From Pleodorina starrii (Eukaryota; Chlorophyta; Chlorophyceae; Chlamydomonadales; Volvocaceae), in contig BRXU01000005.1 of the NCBI GenBank assembly GCA_030267565.1, positions 4,529,501 to 4,593,500 on the forward strand: 64,000 bases of DNA, given 5' to 3'. Made by a program: the position numbers and the translations under genes. Below, in pieces: positions 32,083 to 44,100 of this stretch. Under the pieces are notes generated by a model. That model saw only the letters and a program-made list of their open reading frames with translations, was not told the DNA's origin and made no database searches. Positions within the stretch are counted from its first letter, which is position 1. Each line of letters starts with the position of its first letter.

Positions 32083-35000
32083 TCACGACGGCCCCGGCTG
32101 CCCTGTCAGCTGAGCTGCTGCCTGGCTGGGCTGGGCGCTGATGGCTGACCCGGATGGGGAGACCTGCTGTGCTGCCTGGGCGCCCCCGGCGGGTGCCTGT
32201 GGTGCTGGGACCGGGGCCACCCGGGACAGATGAACCTGCAGACGCGGGCTGCTGCCAGCCACCCGCTGCACGGAGCAGAGGACGCCTTCATGCGCCCAGG
32301 AGGCTTCGAAGGCATCCAGCCGGCTGGGCTTCAGCTGTGCTGTGATGTGGCCCCGGGGCAGCCCCGCCAGAGTGTCCTCGGAGAGCGCCGCCATGCTGAA
32401 ATGTGCCCTCATGAGACGCTGCAGCTCCCCAATGACGCAGCCCACCACCGTGGCCGACGGATGGTCATCAGGCTCCGCCCTGTGGTAGTGGCCCCAGACC
32501 GCCCACAGCCAAGTGGCTCGAAGGGCTGCCCACAGCAGCTGCAGCCCAGGGCTGGTGGGGTAGGCCGGCCACCCTCCCGGCCAGTCTCCCAGCAGCACAG
32601 CCGGCTGTCTGAAAGGCAAGTCCGCGGCCCCGGAGACTGCCGCCCACAGCTCTGCCAGCCAAACCCGAGCTGCGGTGTAAGCCTCGCACTCCAAGAAGAC
32701 GTGGGTCAGGCTGGCGACATGCAGGTTGCCGTCCACCGAGCAGCTAGGAGCAGAGCAGTGGGCACGCTGCGGCTGACCTTTGGAGGCCAGGTAGACCCCG
32801 CACGGGAGCCGTCCATGGTGCAGCCGCCAGGTGAGCGCCTTGGCCCGGTTGCTTGCGGGGCAGTCCCACAGCTGCTGCCAGGCCCGCCGGCGGTCGAGGG
32901 GAGACATGCCAGCCGGGCCATCAGCTGCCGGGTCTGCCTCCGGGGCCGGCCCGGCGGGCGCCGACGGTCCGGCGGCAGCACCGGGGTCCTGCTGGTGCGG
33001 TGCCGCATGGCGGCTGCTAGGCTGGCTGACCGGGCTTGCAGCGGCCGAGGGCAGTGATGGGGGGGAGGAGCGGGGCCGCATCCAGCCGGGGCTGGGCGTG
33101 GGGTTCATGGCAAACCACCGGCTGCGGCTGGGCGCTTGCTGAGCCAGCCAGTGTTGGTGCCAGCGGGCCTCCTGTTGCTGTAGCTGGCTGTGCGGCTGCT
33201 CGGGCCACGCCGCGGGCATGAGGGGCTCCGTGTCCTGGTCCCGGCCCCAGCTGTGACCACGGGTGGTGAGGCGGTGGCGCACCTCACTCACTGTGTAGTG
33301 GATGAGGGGCAGCGTGCCGTGGCCGTGGCTGAGGGGGTAGCACTGGACCGAGTCCCAAAGCCCCAGCAGCTGGTATTCCACTGGCCATGAGGAGGCGCGT
33401 TGGGCCGGGGGCGCCTCACTGTATCGCTGATGGTCCTCCAAGGTCCAGTGTCGGCGCGGCTTGCGGCCCGGCAGCACGCAGGCTGCAGGCCAGTCGGCGT
33501 CCCCTGCTGCTCCGGCCTGCTCGCTGTCTGGGGGCACCAAGCGGCCGTTGGGCAGGACGGCCCACCAGACTCCCGTAGGGCTTCTGACCCGGCTGCCATC
33601 GGGCGACAGGAGCCAGTCGGGTGCCGGCGGCAGTTCGGGGTCCAGGGGGTCGGCTGGCAGCAGTCTCCGCCAGTCGGCTGGGATGGCCCCAAGGACCGCC
33701 TGCATGAGGGGTTCGTGCTGGGTCATGGGCGACGCTGCACGGAGCTCGGCCAGGGTGCGGGGTCCCAGGTGGGCGGTCCCAGCCGGCGGGGTGAAGGGCT
33801 GGTCGGTGGCGGGGTCACGCAGGGCTGCATTGAAGAACAGGGGCTCATGCAGGATGGCACGTGCGTCCGTGGTCTCTGGGTAGGCCAGCCGGGTCGGGAG
33901 CGAGGAGCGGTAGGACTGCACCAGGCTGGCAATGAACGTAGGCAGGCTGGGGGGCGGTTCCGCCATGCCATACACCCAGCCCCACCCAGTGGTCCCATCC
34001 GGCCTGTACTCGTCGAGCAGACCCCGCATGATCTGCTTCCATGGCTGCTGGCCGGGCTGAGCGAGCTGGGCGAGGGGCTTCGCATGCAGGGCGACCATGA
34101 ATGCGTCGAGGTCGAGATGGCCGACACCGCCACAGTCGTGATCCTGGCAGGCGATCTCCGGGCCAGGCTTCAGCAGGGCCCGTCCGTGGCACACCAGGGA
34201 CGCGTCTTCCTCCAGGAGCGACCAGGCCACAAAGCCGTCGATATGCTTGCGGAGTGCCGCCAGCTGGGGTGGGGTGGGGCGGATGATGGAGAGGTGGTAT
34301 GCCAGGGTGTTTCCCAGCACCTGTTTGGCCACATGCACCCTGCCCACGAGGCTGAGGCCGTGTCGCCGCCACACAAAAAAAAAAAACACATGGCCGAGAC
34401 GCTGAACCCGCTGAATTCTGCCGGGGTAGCAGAGCCGCGCGGCCTCCACCGGGTCCAGAGTGAGAGGGATTCCCAGGTGGCGTGGGGGTTCAGCACCGGG
34501 AGTCGGGAAACTCGCACCAGTTGCGGCGTTGGGCCCCACCACCGGCTCGTGGGTACCCAGCACCATCCCCTTCCCCTTGCTGGCATTGACCCGTGCGTTG
34601 CTGGCCCTGCAGAACAGCTGGACTGCCGCGGTAGCGACCTCCCCATCCCTGTCGACATTGCTGACCGTGAGCACCGTATCGTCCGCGTGGTGGGTGACAG
34701 GGGGGGCTGGCACGTTGTTGGGGAGGGTGGGGGTGCGGAGAGCGTTGGTGCTGCGCAGGTGGTGCAGGTACGAGGTGAGAGGTTCCAGCTGCATGACCCA
34801 CAGGACGGGCGACAGGGTGCTGCCCTGCTGAAGGCCGTTGCGGACCGGGAAAGGTGCTGACTGGTGCCCATTGACCACCACCCGGCAGGAGCCATCGGAC
34901 GTGAGCAGGCGCAGCCAGCGCTGTGTGTGCTGACCGAAGCCCATGGCCTCGGCCACCCGGTAGAGCCAGGGGCGATGGACCCGGTCGTAGGCCTTCTCGA

Positions 35001-35382
35001 TGTCGAGTATGATGAGGGCTGCCGGTTGCTGCGAGTGCCGCACCCACTCCGCCAGGGCCAGGTGGTAAAGGGTGTTGTCGCGGATGTCCCGGCCGCTGAC
35101 GAAGGCAGTCTGCAGCGGGTCTATCAGGTAGTCCAGTGCCGGCTGTAGGCGATTGCTGACGGCCTTGCAGACAAGCTTGTAGTCGCATTGGAGCAGGGTG
35201 ATGGGCCGGTAGCTGCTCAGGCTGGGCCGGGGCAGGCCTTTGCCTTTGTAGATGAGAGTGATGACCCCTTCGCGCCAGCTGAGCGGCAGGGAGTCGGCAG
35301 CTGCGGCCCCGGTCTCCACGGATCCCTGGGTGAAGGCTGCGTTGGCGGCGGCGAGCAGCAGCGGGCCCAGCAGCGGCCACAG
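32083..35382 (-). pseudogene. LINE-A ORF2 of copy R, 5'-truncated but open
   Basis: The frame is continuous from the truncation point near 35382 (ALWPLLGPLLLAAANAAF) to the stop at 32083, about 1,100 codons. It has the RT motifs LDIEKAYDRV, GLQQGSTLSP and HADDTV and the C-terminal Cys/His cluster near 32690-32750. A pure A10 insertion plus a 5-bp duplication at 34371-34390 adds 15 nt and keeps the frame as four Phe and a Val. No start codon belonging to ORF2 remains, so it is not expected to make an active protein. Confidence 0.85.
34376..34385 (+). mobile_element. A10 insertion with ACACA duplication
   Basis: ACACA at 34371-34375 is repeated at 34386-34390 with only A10 between. Other copies have GCCACACATGG without interruption. 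Confidence 0.78.
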
Positions 35383-35401
35383 CGCTGCTGGGCCCGCTGC
35401 T
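35357..35401. repeat. Inverted repeat at a strand-switch joint
   Basis: Arms of 19 bp (35357-35375 and 35383-35401) are perfect reverse complements around a 7-bp spacer. A 16-bp tandem duplication containing GGGCCCCGTCGGTG follows at about 35400-35431. It lies exactly where minus-strand RT sequence changes to plus-strand endonuclease sequence. Confidence 0.85.
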
Positions 35402-35420
35402 GGGCCCCGTCGGTGCTGGG

Positions 35421-37081
35421 CCCCGTCGGTGGCCGCCAGCCGCCCAGAGTTCTTCCAAAGCCTGCAGCCATACCTCGAGACAGACCGCCTCATTCTGCTT
35501 GGAGGGGACCTTCACTGCGTCCTGCATGCGGGTGACGAGGCCCAACCGTCTGCCCATCGGGCCGGCGGGAGGCCTGCACTGCAGGCCCTGGTCCACGGGG
35601 CCAATCTGGTCGACCCCTGGCTGTCTTCCGGCGTGGGGGGGGGCTTCACTCACCCGGCATCACCAACTCGACCGCCGGTGGCACGCCTGGACCGCTGGCT
35701 CATTCGCCAACCTCTGCAGCAGTACGTGACAGCTGTTCGGGTGGTGCCAGGCGCCCCGGGGGATCATCATGGGGTGCTCTTGGAGCTGGCGCTGCCAGGG
35801 CTCCCCACCCTCGGCCGCAGCAGCTGGGCGTTCCCCACGTACCTGCTGTACCACCCCAGCCTGCTGCCCCGCCTGCAGTCGGCAGTGGAGCTGGCAATCC
35901 AGGCCGTCCAGCAGCAAGACGCCGCTGCTGACCCACGTGAGGTGTGGGAATGTCTGAAAGGTCGCCTCCGCAGTGCAGCCGATCCGGGTGGCCGAGGCCA
36001 TGGGCTTCGGTCAGCACACACAGCGCTGGCTGCGCCTGCTCACGTCAGATGGCTCCTGCCGGGTGGTGGTCAATGGGCACCAGTCCGCACCTTTCCCGGT
36101 CCGCAACGGCCTTCAGCAGGGCAGCACCCTGTCGCCCGTCCTGTGGGTCATGCAGCTGGAACCTCTCACCTCGTACCTGCACCACCTGCGCAGCACCAAC
36201 GCTCTCCGCACCCCCACCCTCCCCAACAACGTGCCAGCCCCCCCTGTCACCCACCACGCGGACGATACGGTGCTCACGGTCAGCAATGTCGACAGGGATG
36301 GGGAGGTCGCTACCGCGGCAGTCCAGCTGTTCTGCAGGGCCAGCAACGCACGGGTCAATGCCAGCAAGGGGAAGGGGATGGTGCTGGGTACCCACGAGCC
36401 GGTGGTGGGGCCCAACGCCGCAACTGGTGCGAGTTTCCCGACTCCCGGTGAGGAACCCCCACGCCACCTGGGAATCCCTCTCACTCTGGACCCGGCGGAG
36501 GCCGCGCGGCTCTGCTACACCAGCAGAATTCAGCGGGTTCAGCGTCTCGGCCATGTGTGGCGGCGACACGGCCTCAGCCTCGTGGGCAGGGTGCATGTGG
36601 CCAAACAGGTGCTGGGAAACACCCTGGCATACCACCTCTCCATCATCCGCCCCACCCCACCCCAGCTGGCGGCACTCCGCAAGCATATCGACGGCTTTGT
36701 GGCCTGGTCGCTCCTGGAGGAAGACGCGTCCCTGGTGTGCCACGGACGGGCCCTGCTGAAGCCTGGCCCGGAGATCGCCTGCCAGGATCACGACTGTGGC
36801 GGTGTCGGCCATCTCGACCTCGACGCATTCATGGTCGCCCTGCATGCGAAGCCCCTCGCCCAGCTCGCTCAGCCCGGCCAGCAGCCATGGAAGCAGATCA
36901 TGCGGGGTCGGCTCGACGAGTACAGGCCGGATGGGACCACTGGGTGGGGCTGGGTGTATGGCACGGCGGAACCGCCCCCCAGCCTGCCTACGTTCATGGC
37001 CAGCCTGGTGCAGTCCTACCGCTCCTCGCTCCCGACCCGGCTGGCCTACCCAGAGCCCACGGACGCGCGTGCCAGCTCGCG
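35421..37081 (+). pseudogene. LINE-A ORF2 fragment, endonuclease joined to RT
   Basis: Endonuclease sequence runs from PSVAASRPEFF to CLKGRLRSAAD (35421-35984). It then joins RT sequence VAEAMGFGQHTQ at 35985 in another frame. The RT part continues through HADDTV to LAYPEPTDARA. In the endonuclease, GGDLNCVL has become GGDLHCVL, changing the Asn of the D-x-N pair. The 3' end and 3' UTR are missing. Confidence 0.82.
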
Positions 37082-37124
37082 CGGCGCGTAGGGAAAAAAA
37101 AAAAAAAAAAAAAAACAAAAAAAC
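37082..37124 (+). other. Filler and poly(A) run closing the truncated ORF2 fragment
   Basis: A short unmatched GC-rich stretch is followed by A22, C and A7. It looks like a tail added to an element that ends inside ORF2 rather than at the family 3' end. Confidence 0.6.
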
Positions 37125-37681
37125 AGCACCCGGTACACCTCATAAGGCAGGCCGTCCGAGCCAGGGGCGGTTTTTTTTTTTTTTTTTTTTTTTAATTCCG
37201 GAGGAACCCCGACTCGGGACATGGGACACACATGTTGTCTGGCGGCTCCACTGATGCTGCCACTTCTGCTGAGTAGCTAGCGTGCCAGGCTTCTGGGCGA
37301 CTCCACGGGCCAGCTGGACGGTGCTGATGACTGTATGATGAGTCTTGTAAACCTCCGGACAGGACAAGGACAGGGGTGGGCACCCTCCTTTCTCATCACA
37401 CCCCAGGTAATGGTCACTGACCGGTTTCGATCCCGGGATCCCGGGGGGAATTGCAAAGTTTCCCTGTTGCCGGCCGATGAACCATTGCCTACTTCTGTGG
37501 GGCGCAGGTAAGTTCCAAATGTCCTTGATGGGACTTGAGCCCGGGTCACCATGCGGTGCCATTCAGACAGGACGACAGAGCAGCCGCAAGTTCGTCCAGC
37601 TGCAGCTCGCCGGCGGCTGGGGCTGCGTCGGCAGCTTCCCTGAGGGGCTGGGGGAGCCGGCGGCGGAGGTGCTGCAGGAGC
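37125..37681 (-). pseudogene. Short LINE-A ORF2 fragment split by SINE S6
   Basis: Minus-strand ORF2 sequence around GTAPGSDGLPYEVYRVL is at 37125-37170 and continues at 37553-37681 toward LREAADAAPAAGELQ. SINE S6 lies between. Confidence 0.78.
37171..37552 (-). mobile_element. SINE copy S6
   Basis: This minus-strand SINE has T23 at 37171-37193 and is truncated in its tRNA-like head just past the B box. GCGG is repeated on both sides (37167-37170 and 37553-37556). Confidence 0.85.
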
Positions 37682-38191
37682 GGGGCTTACACCGCAGCTC
37701 GGGTTTGGCTGGCAGAGCTGTGGGCAACAGTCTCCGGGGCCGCGGACTTGCCTTTCAGGCAGCCGGCTGTGCTGCTGGGAGACTGGCCGGGAGGGTGGCC
37801 GGCCTACCCCACCAGCCCTGGGCTGCAGCTGCTGTGGGCAGCCCTTCGAGCCACTTGGCTGTGGGCGGTCTGGGGCCACTACCACAGGGCGGAGCCTGAT
37901 GACCATCCGTCGGCCACGGTGGTGGGCTGCGTCATTGGGGAGCTGCAGCGTCTCATGAGGGCACATTTCAGCATGGCCAAAAAAAAAAAAAAAAGCATGG
38001 CGGCGCTCTCCGAGGACACTCTGGCGGGGCTGCCCCGGGGCCACATCACAGCACAGCTGAAGCCCGGCCGGCTGGATGCCTTCGAAGCCTCCTGGGCGCA
38101 TGAAGGCGTCCTCTGCTCCGTGCAGCGGGTGGCTGGCAGCAGCCCGCGTCTGCAGGTTCATCTGTCCCGGGTGGCCCCGGTCCCAGCACCA
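37682..38191 (+). pseudogene. LINE-A ORF2 C-terminal fragment
   Basis: This plus-strand C-terminal ORF2 sequence runs from CGAYTAARVWLAEL to LSRVAPVPAP. An in-frame poly(A) insertion lies at 37978-37993. At about 38192 it jumps to 3' UTR sequence, losing the last ORF2 codons and stop. Confidence 0.8.
37978..37993 (+). mobile_element. C plus A15 insertion with 8-bp target duplication
   Basis: AGCATGGC at 37970-37977 is repeated at 37994-38001. The uninterrupted site is seen in the minus-strand copies (for example near 9945-9960) and near 59030. This is the clearest poly(A)-only insertion in the window. Confidence 0.85.
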
Positions 38192-39334
38192 CCCGGCGGT
38201 GCTGCTCCTGCGGCCTGGAGGGGGGGGTTCTTGGGAGTGGGGTGCGTGTGGCGCCGGGGGGTCTGGGGAGGGTTTCGGGGGGGGACTGGGGAGGGGCGGG
38301 GGGGCTTCGGTGCAGGGTTGGTGTGGTGCAGGCCGCCGTGGGAGGCAGGTGCGGTTCGGGGGTCGCCCCCAGGGTGGGGTCTGCAGGTGTCTTGTCGCCG
38401 GCGCGCTTGTGCCCTGGCTTCCAGCCAGGCAGTGCTGCCCCTGCTGCGCCCGTGGGGGTTCTTGGGAGCCGGGGGGACGTGGGAGTGAGGTTCCTGCGGT
38501 GCGGGGTGTCTTGGGAGGGAGGTGTGTCTTCGGGCCTGCTGTCTTGCGGGGACGCCCCCAGGGTGGGGTCGGTTGTTGTTTGTCTCCGGTGCGCTTGTGT
38601 GGCACCGTCCCTGCGGCTTTTGTGGCTCTGGGAGGCGGTTTCGGTGGTGCGGGGTTCTCTTCGGGCGTGCTGTGGGTTTTCTGTTTTCTCTGGTGCTCCC
38701 CGGTGGGGGGGGCACGTTTTGCCCTGGTTCGCTGCGGCGGTTGCCCGGTTTTGTTTGTTGTTCCTGTTGCTGTCGCCCAGGGTGTAGGGTTCGCCCCTTG
38801 GCTGTTGAGGTTGTGCAGGTTGTGGTTGTGTTGTCGCTGTGGTCGCTGTTGGGGCCTTTGCCCATCCCTGGGGCTTGTCTCCGGTGACGGGCCCTGTTGT
38901 TGGTCCGTGGTGCTGGCCCGGGTGTTGGGCCGTGGTTTTGGCCCTGGTTTTGGGCCCTGGTGTTGGGCCCTGGTGTTGGGCTGTGGGGTTGGCCCTGGTG
39001 TTGGGCCGTGGTGTTGGCCCTGGTGTTGGGCCCTGGGGTTTGGCCCTGGTGTTGGGCCCTGGTGTTGGTTTCAGTTCCCTCCTCGGTGTCTTGGAGGTAG
39101 GGGTGGCCGTGTGTGCCGCCCGTGCAGCAGTGGCTCCTGGCCCCTTGCTGCCCCCGTCCCTGTCCCTGTCCTGTCTGCGAGTTTAGGCGTTGCTTGGCTT
39201 TTTCTCTCTCCTTGGCTCCTTGCGGTGGTTTTTTGGGCTTCTTGCCAGGCTGTTGCGGCTTGCCGGTCTTGCTCGGCTTGCCCGTTGGGCTTCGCTTTCC
39301 CAGTCCTTGTAACGTCCCTCGCAGAAAAAAAAAA
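38192..39334 (+). mobile_element. Plus-strand LINE-A 3' UTR with tail
   Basis: This is 3' UTR sequence with minisatellite, the family 3' end and A10 (39325-39334). It joins ORF2 C-terminal sequence on the left without the ORF2 stop. On the right it abuts the start of ORF2 of copy T, apparently its insertion target. Confidence 0.8.
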
Positions 39335-41100
39335 GCTCCTGACCGTAAACGTCAATGGGCTTGGGCGGGCGCGAGCCTCCAGGCTGCTCTGCTACCAGCA
39401 GCAGGTCGCAGGCAACCCGGATGTCACCTTCGTACAGGAGGCGAAACTGGGCAGCAAAGCAGCACTTCAGTCAGTTTTACAACGAGGCAGCGGCCCGGGG
39501 GCCCCCTGGCGGGGCAAATGGGGTTACAGCCCGGGGACGGACCTCAGCTGTGGGGCAGCCATCCTGGTGCGGCCAGGGATCAGCCTGCCGGGCTGTGTGC
39601 GCCCCACAGAAGTAGGCAATGGTACATTGGCCGGCAACAGGGAAACCTTGCAATTCCCCCCGGGATCCCGGGATCGAAACCGGTCAGTGACCATTACCCG
39701 GGGTGTGATGCGAAAGGAGGGTGCCCACCCCTGTCCTTGTCCTGTCCGGAGGTTTACAAGACTCATCATACAGTCATCAGCACCGTCCAGCTGGCCCGTG
39801 GAGTCGCCCAGAAGCCTGGCACGCTAGCTACTCAGCAGAAGTGGCAGCATCAGTGGAGCCGCCAGACAACATATGTGTCCCATGTCCCGAGTCCGGGTTC
39901 CTCCGGAATTAAAAAAAAAAAAAAAAAGCACCCGTACACCTCGGACACAGCCGGCCGTGTCTGCTGCTGGGACTGGGATCTCCTCCACCTTCGCCTCCGC
40001 CTCCTATGCATCTACACCCCGTCGGTGGCCGCCAGCCGCCCAGAGTTCTTCCAAAGCCTGCAGCCATACCTCGAGACCGACCGCCACATTCTGCTTGGAG
40101 GCGACCTTAACTGCGTCCTGCATGCGGGTGACGAGGCCCAACCGTCTGCCCATCGGGCCGGCGGGAGGCCTGCCAATCTGGTCGACCCCTGGCTGTCTTC
40201 CGGCGTGGGGGGGGGCTTCACTCACCCGGCATCACCCACCAGACCGCCGGTGGCACGCCTGGACCGCTGGCTCATTAGCCAACCTCTGCAGCAGTACGTG
40301 ACAGCTGTTCGGGTGGTGCCAGGCGCCCCGGGGGATCATCATGGGGTGCTCTTGGAGCTGGCGCTGCCAGGGCTCCCCACCCTCGGCCGCAGCAGCTGGG
40401 CGTTCCCCACGTACCTGCTGTACCACCCCGGCCTGTTGCCCCGCCTGCAGTCGACAGTGGAGCTGGCAATCCAGGCCGTCCAGCAGCAAGACGCCGCTGC
40501 TGACCCGCGCGAGGTGTGGGAATGTCTGAAAGGTCGCCTGCGCAGTGCAGCCGATCACCTCCACAGACAGCACCTGAAGGACCAGGCCGCCAGCCTGAAG
40601 GCGGCCAAACACGCTGCGTGTGCAGCCCTGGCAGCCATGCAGCATGCTGTGCCCGGGCCCGACGCCGGCGCCCTGGCAGCACAGGCCTGCAGCCAGCTCA
40701 CCACGGCAGTCAAACAGGCCGCCATCCGCCGCACAGCGGCGCTGGACGCCGCGTACACGCAGCATGGCGACAAGGGTACCGGCTGGTTCCACCAGCTCGG
40801 ACGTGAGGTGCGCACCCGGGAGCCAGTCACCCACCTCTCAGTCCCGGGTCAGCCCCTCCCGGTTCCACTCAGTGACCCGGGTGCGGCCGCCGCTATAACA
40901 GCTGCAGCCCACGCCATGTACAGCAGTGACAGCCCCACGGGTCTGTTCCGGGTGGAGCAGGTGGACCTGACAGCCCAAGACCAGCTCCTACAGCACCTCC
41001 GCCGCCGGCTCCCCCAGCCCCTCAGGGAAGCTGCCGACGCAGCCCCAGCTGCCGGCGAGCTGCAGCTGGACGAACTTGCGGCTGCTCTGTCGTCCTGTCT
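39335..41100 (+). pseudogene. LINE-A ORF2 N-terminal half of copy T (endonuclease)
   Basis: From LLTVNVNGLGRARAS this plus-strand copy carries the endonuclease motifs QEAKLGS, CIYTPS, GGDLNCVL, LDRWL and GDHHG. It continues through the linker to LDELAAALSSCL at 41100, where copy U and the DIRS-like element interrupt it. It resumes at 49551. SINE S7 splits the endonuclease domain. The start codon lies left of the retained sequence. Confidence 0.83.
39600..39927 (+). mobile_element. SINE copy S7, 5'-truncated
   Basis: It begins at GCCCCACAGAAGTAGG, without the tRNA-like head, and ends with GGAATT and A17 (39911-39927). The ORF2 flanks lose a base or two rather than showing a clear duplication. 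Confidence 0.85.
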
Positions 41101-44100
41101 TTTTTTTTTTTTTTTTTTCTGCGAGGGACGTTACAAGGACTGGGAAAGCGAAGCCCAACGGGCAAGCCGAGCAAGACCGGCAAGCCACAACAGCCTGGCA
41201 AGAAGCCCAAAAAACCACCGCAAGGAGCCAAGGAGAGAGAAAAAGCCAAGCAACGCCTAAACTCGCAGACAGGACAGGGACAGGGACGGGGGCAGCAAGG
41301 GGCCAGGAGCCACTGCTGCACGGGCGGCACACACGGCCACCCCTACCTCCAAGACACCGAGGAGGGAACTGAAACCAACACCAGGGCCCAACACCAGGGC
41401 CAAACCCCAGGGCCCAACACCAGGGCCAACACCACGGCCCAACACCAGGGCCAACCCCACAGCCCAACACCAGGGCCCAACACCAGGGCCCAAAACCAGA
41501 GCCAACACCACGGCCCAACACCAGGGCCAAAACCACGGCCCAACACCCGGGCCAGCACCACGGACCAACAACAGGGCCCGTCACCGGAGACAAGCCCCAG
41601 GGATGGGCAAAGGCCCCAACAGCGACCACAGCGACAACACAACCACAACCTGCACAACCTCAACAGCCAAGGGGCGAACCCTACACCCTGGGCGACAGCA
41701 ACAGGAACAACAAACAAAACCGGGCAACCACCGCAGCGAACCAGGGCAAACGAGCCCCCCCCCCACCGGGGAGCACCAGAGAAAACAGAAAACCCACAGC
41801 ACGCCCGAAGAGAACCCCGCACCACCGAAACCGCCTCCCAGAGCCACAAAAGCCGCAGGGACGGTGCCACACAAGCGCACCGGAGACAAACAACAACCGA
41901 CCCCACCCTGGGGGCGTCCCCGCAAGACAGCAGGCCCGAAGACATACCTCCCTCCCAAGACACCCCGCACCGCAGGAACCTCACTCCCACGTCCCCCCGG
42001 CTCCCAAGAACCCCCACGGGCGCAGCAGGGGCAACACTGCCTGGCTGGAAGCCAGGGCACAAGCGTGCCGGCGACAAGACACCCGCAGACCCCACCCTGG
42101 GGGCGACCCCCGAACCGCACCTGCCTCCCACGGCGGCCTGCACCACACCAACCCTGCACCGAAGCCCCCCCGCCCCTCCCCAGTCCCCCCCCGAAACCCT
42201 CCCCAGACCCCCCGGCGCCACACGCACCCCACTCCCAAGAACCCCCCCCTCCAGGCCGCAGGGGCAGCACCGCCGGGTCAGAGACCAAGGCACGAGAGCG
42301 CCAGCGACAAAACACCCACAGACCCCACACAGGGGGCGACCCCTCAAGACAGCAGCCTCCGAACCGCACCTGCCTCCCGCGGCAGCCTGCACCACACCAA
42401 CCCAGCTCCTAAGCTCCCCCGACCCCCAAGACCCCCTCCGGCCCCACCCACAGCAAGCCCCGCACCGCACCCCCCTCCCTAGGCAACCCGCACCGCACTC
42501 CCCCCACCCTCGAGGCCCCTCGCACCCTAAGGACCTCAGACACCGAGATCCCCCACTCCCAACACCCCGCTCACGACGGCCCCGGCTGCCCTGTCAGCTG
42601 AGCTGCTGCCTGGCTGGGCTGGGCGCTGATGGCTGACCCGGATGGGGAGACCTGCTGTGCTGCCTGGGCGCCCCCGGCGGGTGCCTGTGGTGCTGGGACC
42701 GGGGCCACCCGGGACAGATGAACCTGCAGACGCGGGCTGCTGCCAGCCACCCGCTGCACGGAGCAGAGGACGCCTTCATGCGCCCAGGAGGCTTCGAAGG
42801 CATCCAGCCGGCCGGGCTTCAGCTGTGCTGTGATGTGGCCCCGGGGCAGCCCCGCCAGAGTGTCCTCGGAGAGCGCCGCCATGCTGAAATGTGCCCTCAT
42901 GAGACGCTGCAGCTCCCCAATGACGCAGCCCACCACCGTGGCCGACGGATGGTCATCAGGCTCCGCCCTGTGGTAGTGGCCCCAGACCGCCCACAGCCAA
43001 GTGGCTCGAAGGGCTGCCCACAGCAGCTGCAGCCCAGGGCTGGTGGGGTAGGCCGGCCACCCTCCCGGCCAGTCTCCCAGCAGCACAGCCGGCTGTCTGA
43101 AAGGCAAGTCCGCGGCCCCGGAGACTGTTGCCCACAGCTCTGCCAGCCAAACCCGAGCTGCGGTGTAAGCCCCGCACTCCAAGAAGACGTGGGTCAGGCT
43201 GGCGACATGCAGGTTGCCGTCCACCGAGCAGCTAGGAGCAGAGCAGTGGGCACGCTGCGGCTGACCTTTGGAGGCCAGGTACACCCCGCACGGGAGCCGT
43301 CCATGGTGCAGCCGCCAGGCGAGCGCCTTGGCCCGGTTGCTTGCGGGGCAGTCCCACAGCCGCTGCCAGGCCCGCCGCCGGTCGAGGGGAGACATGCCAG
43401 CCGGGCCATCAGCTGCCGGGTCTGCCTCCGGGGCCGGCCCGGCGGGTGCCGACGGTCCGGCAGCAGCACCGGGGTCCTGCTGGTGCGGTGCCGCATGGCG
43501 GCTGCTAGGCTGGCTGACCGGGCTTGCAGCGGCCGAGGGCAGTGATGGGGGGGAGGAGCGGGGCCGCATCCAGCCGGGGCTGGGCGTGGGGTTCATGGCA
43601 AACCACCGGCTGCGGCTGGGCGCTTGCTGAGCCAGCCAGTGTTGGTGCCAGCGGGCCTCCTGTTGCTGTAGCTGGCTGTGCGGCTGCTGGGGCCACGCCG
43701 CGGGCATGAGGGCCTCCGTGTCCTGGTCCCGGCCCCAGCTGTGGCCGCGGGCGGTGAGGCAGTGGCGCACCTCACTCACTGTGTAGTGGATGAGGGGCAG
43801 CGTGCCGTGGCCGTGGCTGAGGGGGTAGCACTGGACCGAGTCCCAAAGCCCCAGCAGCTGGTATTCCACTGGCCATGAGGAGGCGCGTTGGGCCGGGGGC
43901 GCCTCGCTGTATCGCTGATGGTCCTCCAAGGTCCAGTGTCGGCGCGGCTTGCGGCCCGGCAGCACGCAGGCTGCAGGCCAGTCGGCGTCCCCTGCTGCTC
44001 CGGCCTGCTCGCTGTCTGGGGGCACCAAGCGGCCGTTGGGCAGGACGGCCCACCAGACTCCCGTAGGGCTGCTTACCCGGCTGCCATCGGGCGACAGGAG

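Larger units (their letters stand above)
30611..35382 (-). mobile_element. LINE-A copy R (3' UTR and ORF2 from RT onward)
   Basis: This minus-strand, 5'-truncated copy has tail T22 at 30611-30632, 3' UTR to 32082, and ORF2 from the RT region to the C-terminus. It is inserted in the plus-strand ORF2 fragment at SLTHV. Its 5' end is at an inverted-repeat joint at 35357-35401. Confidence 0.85.
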
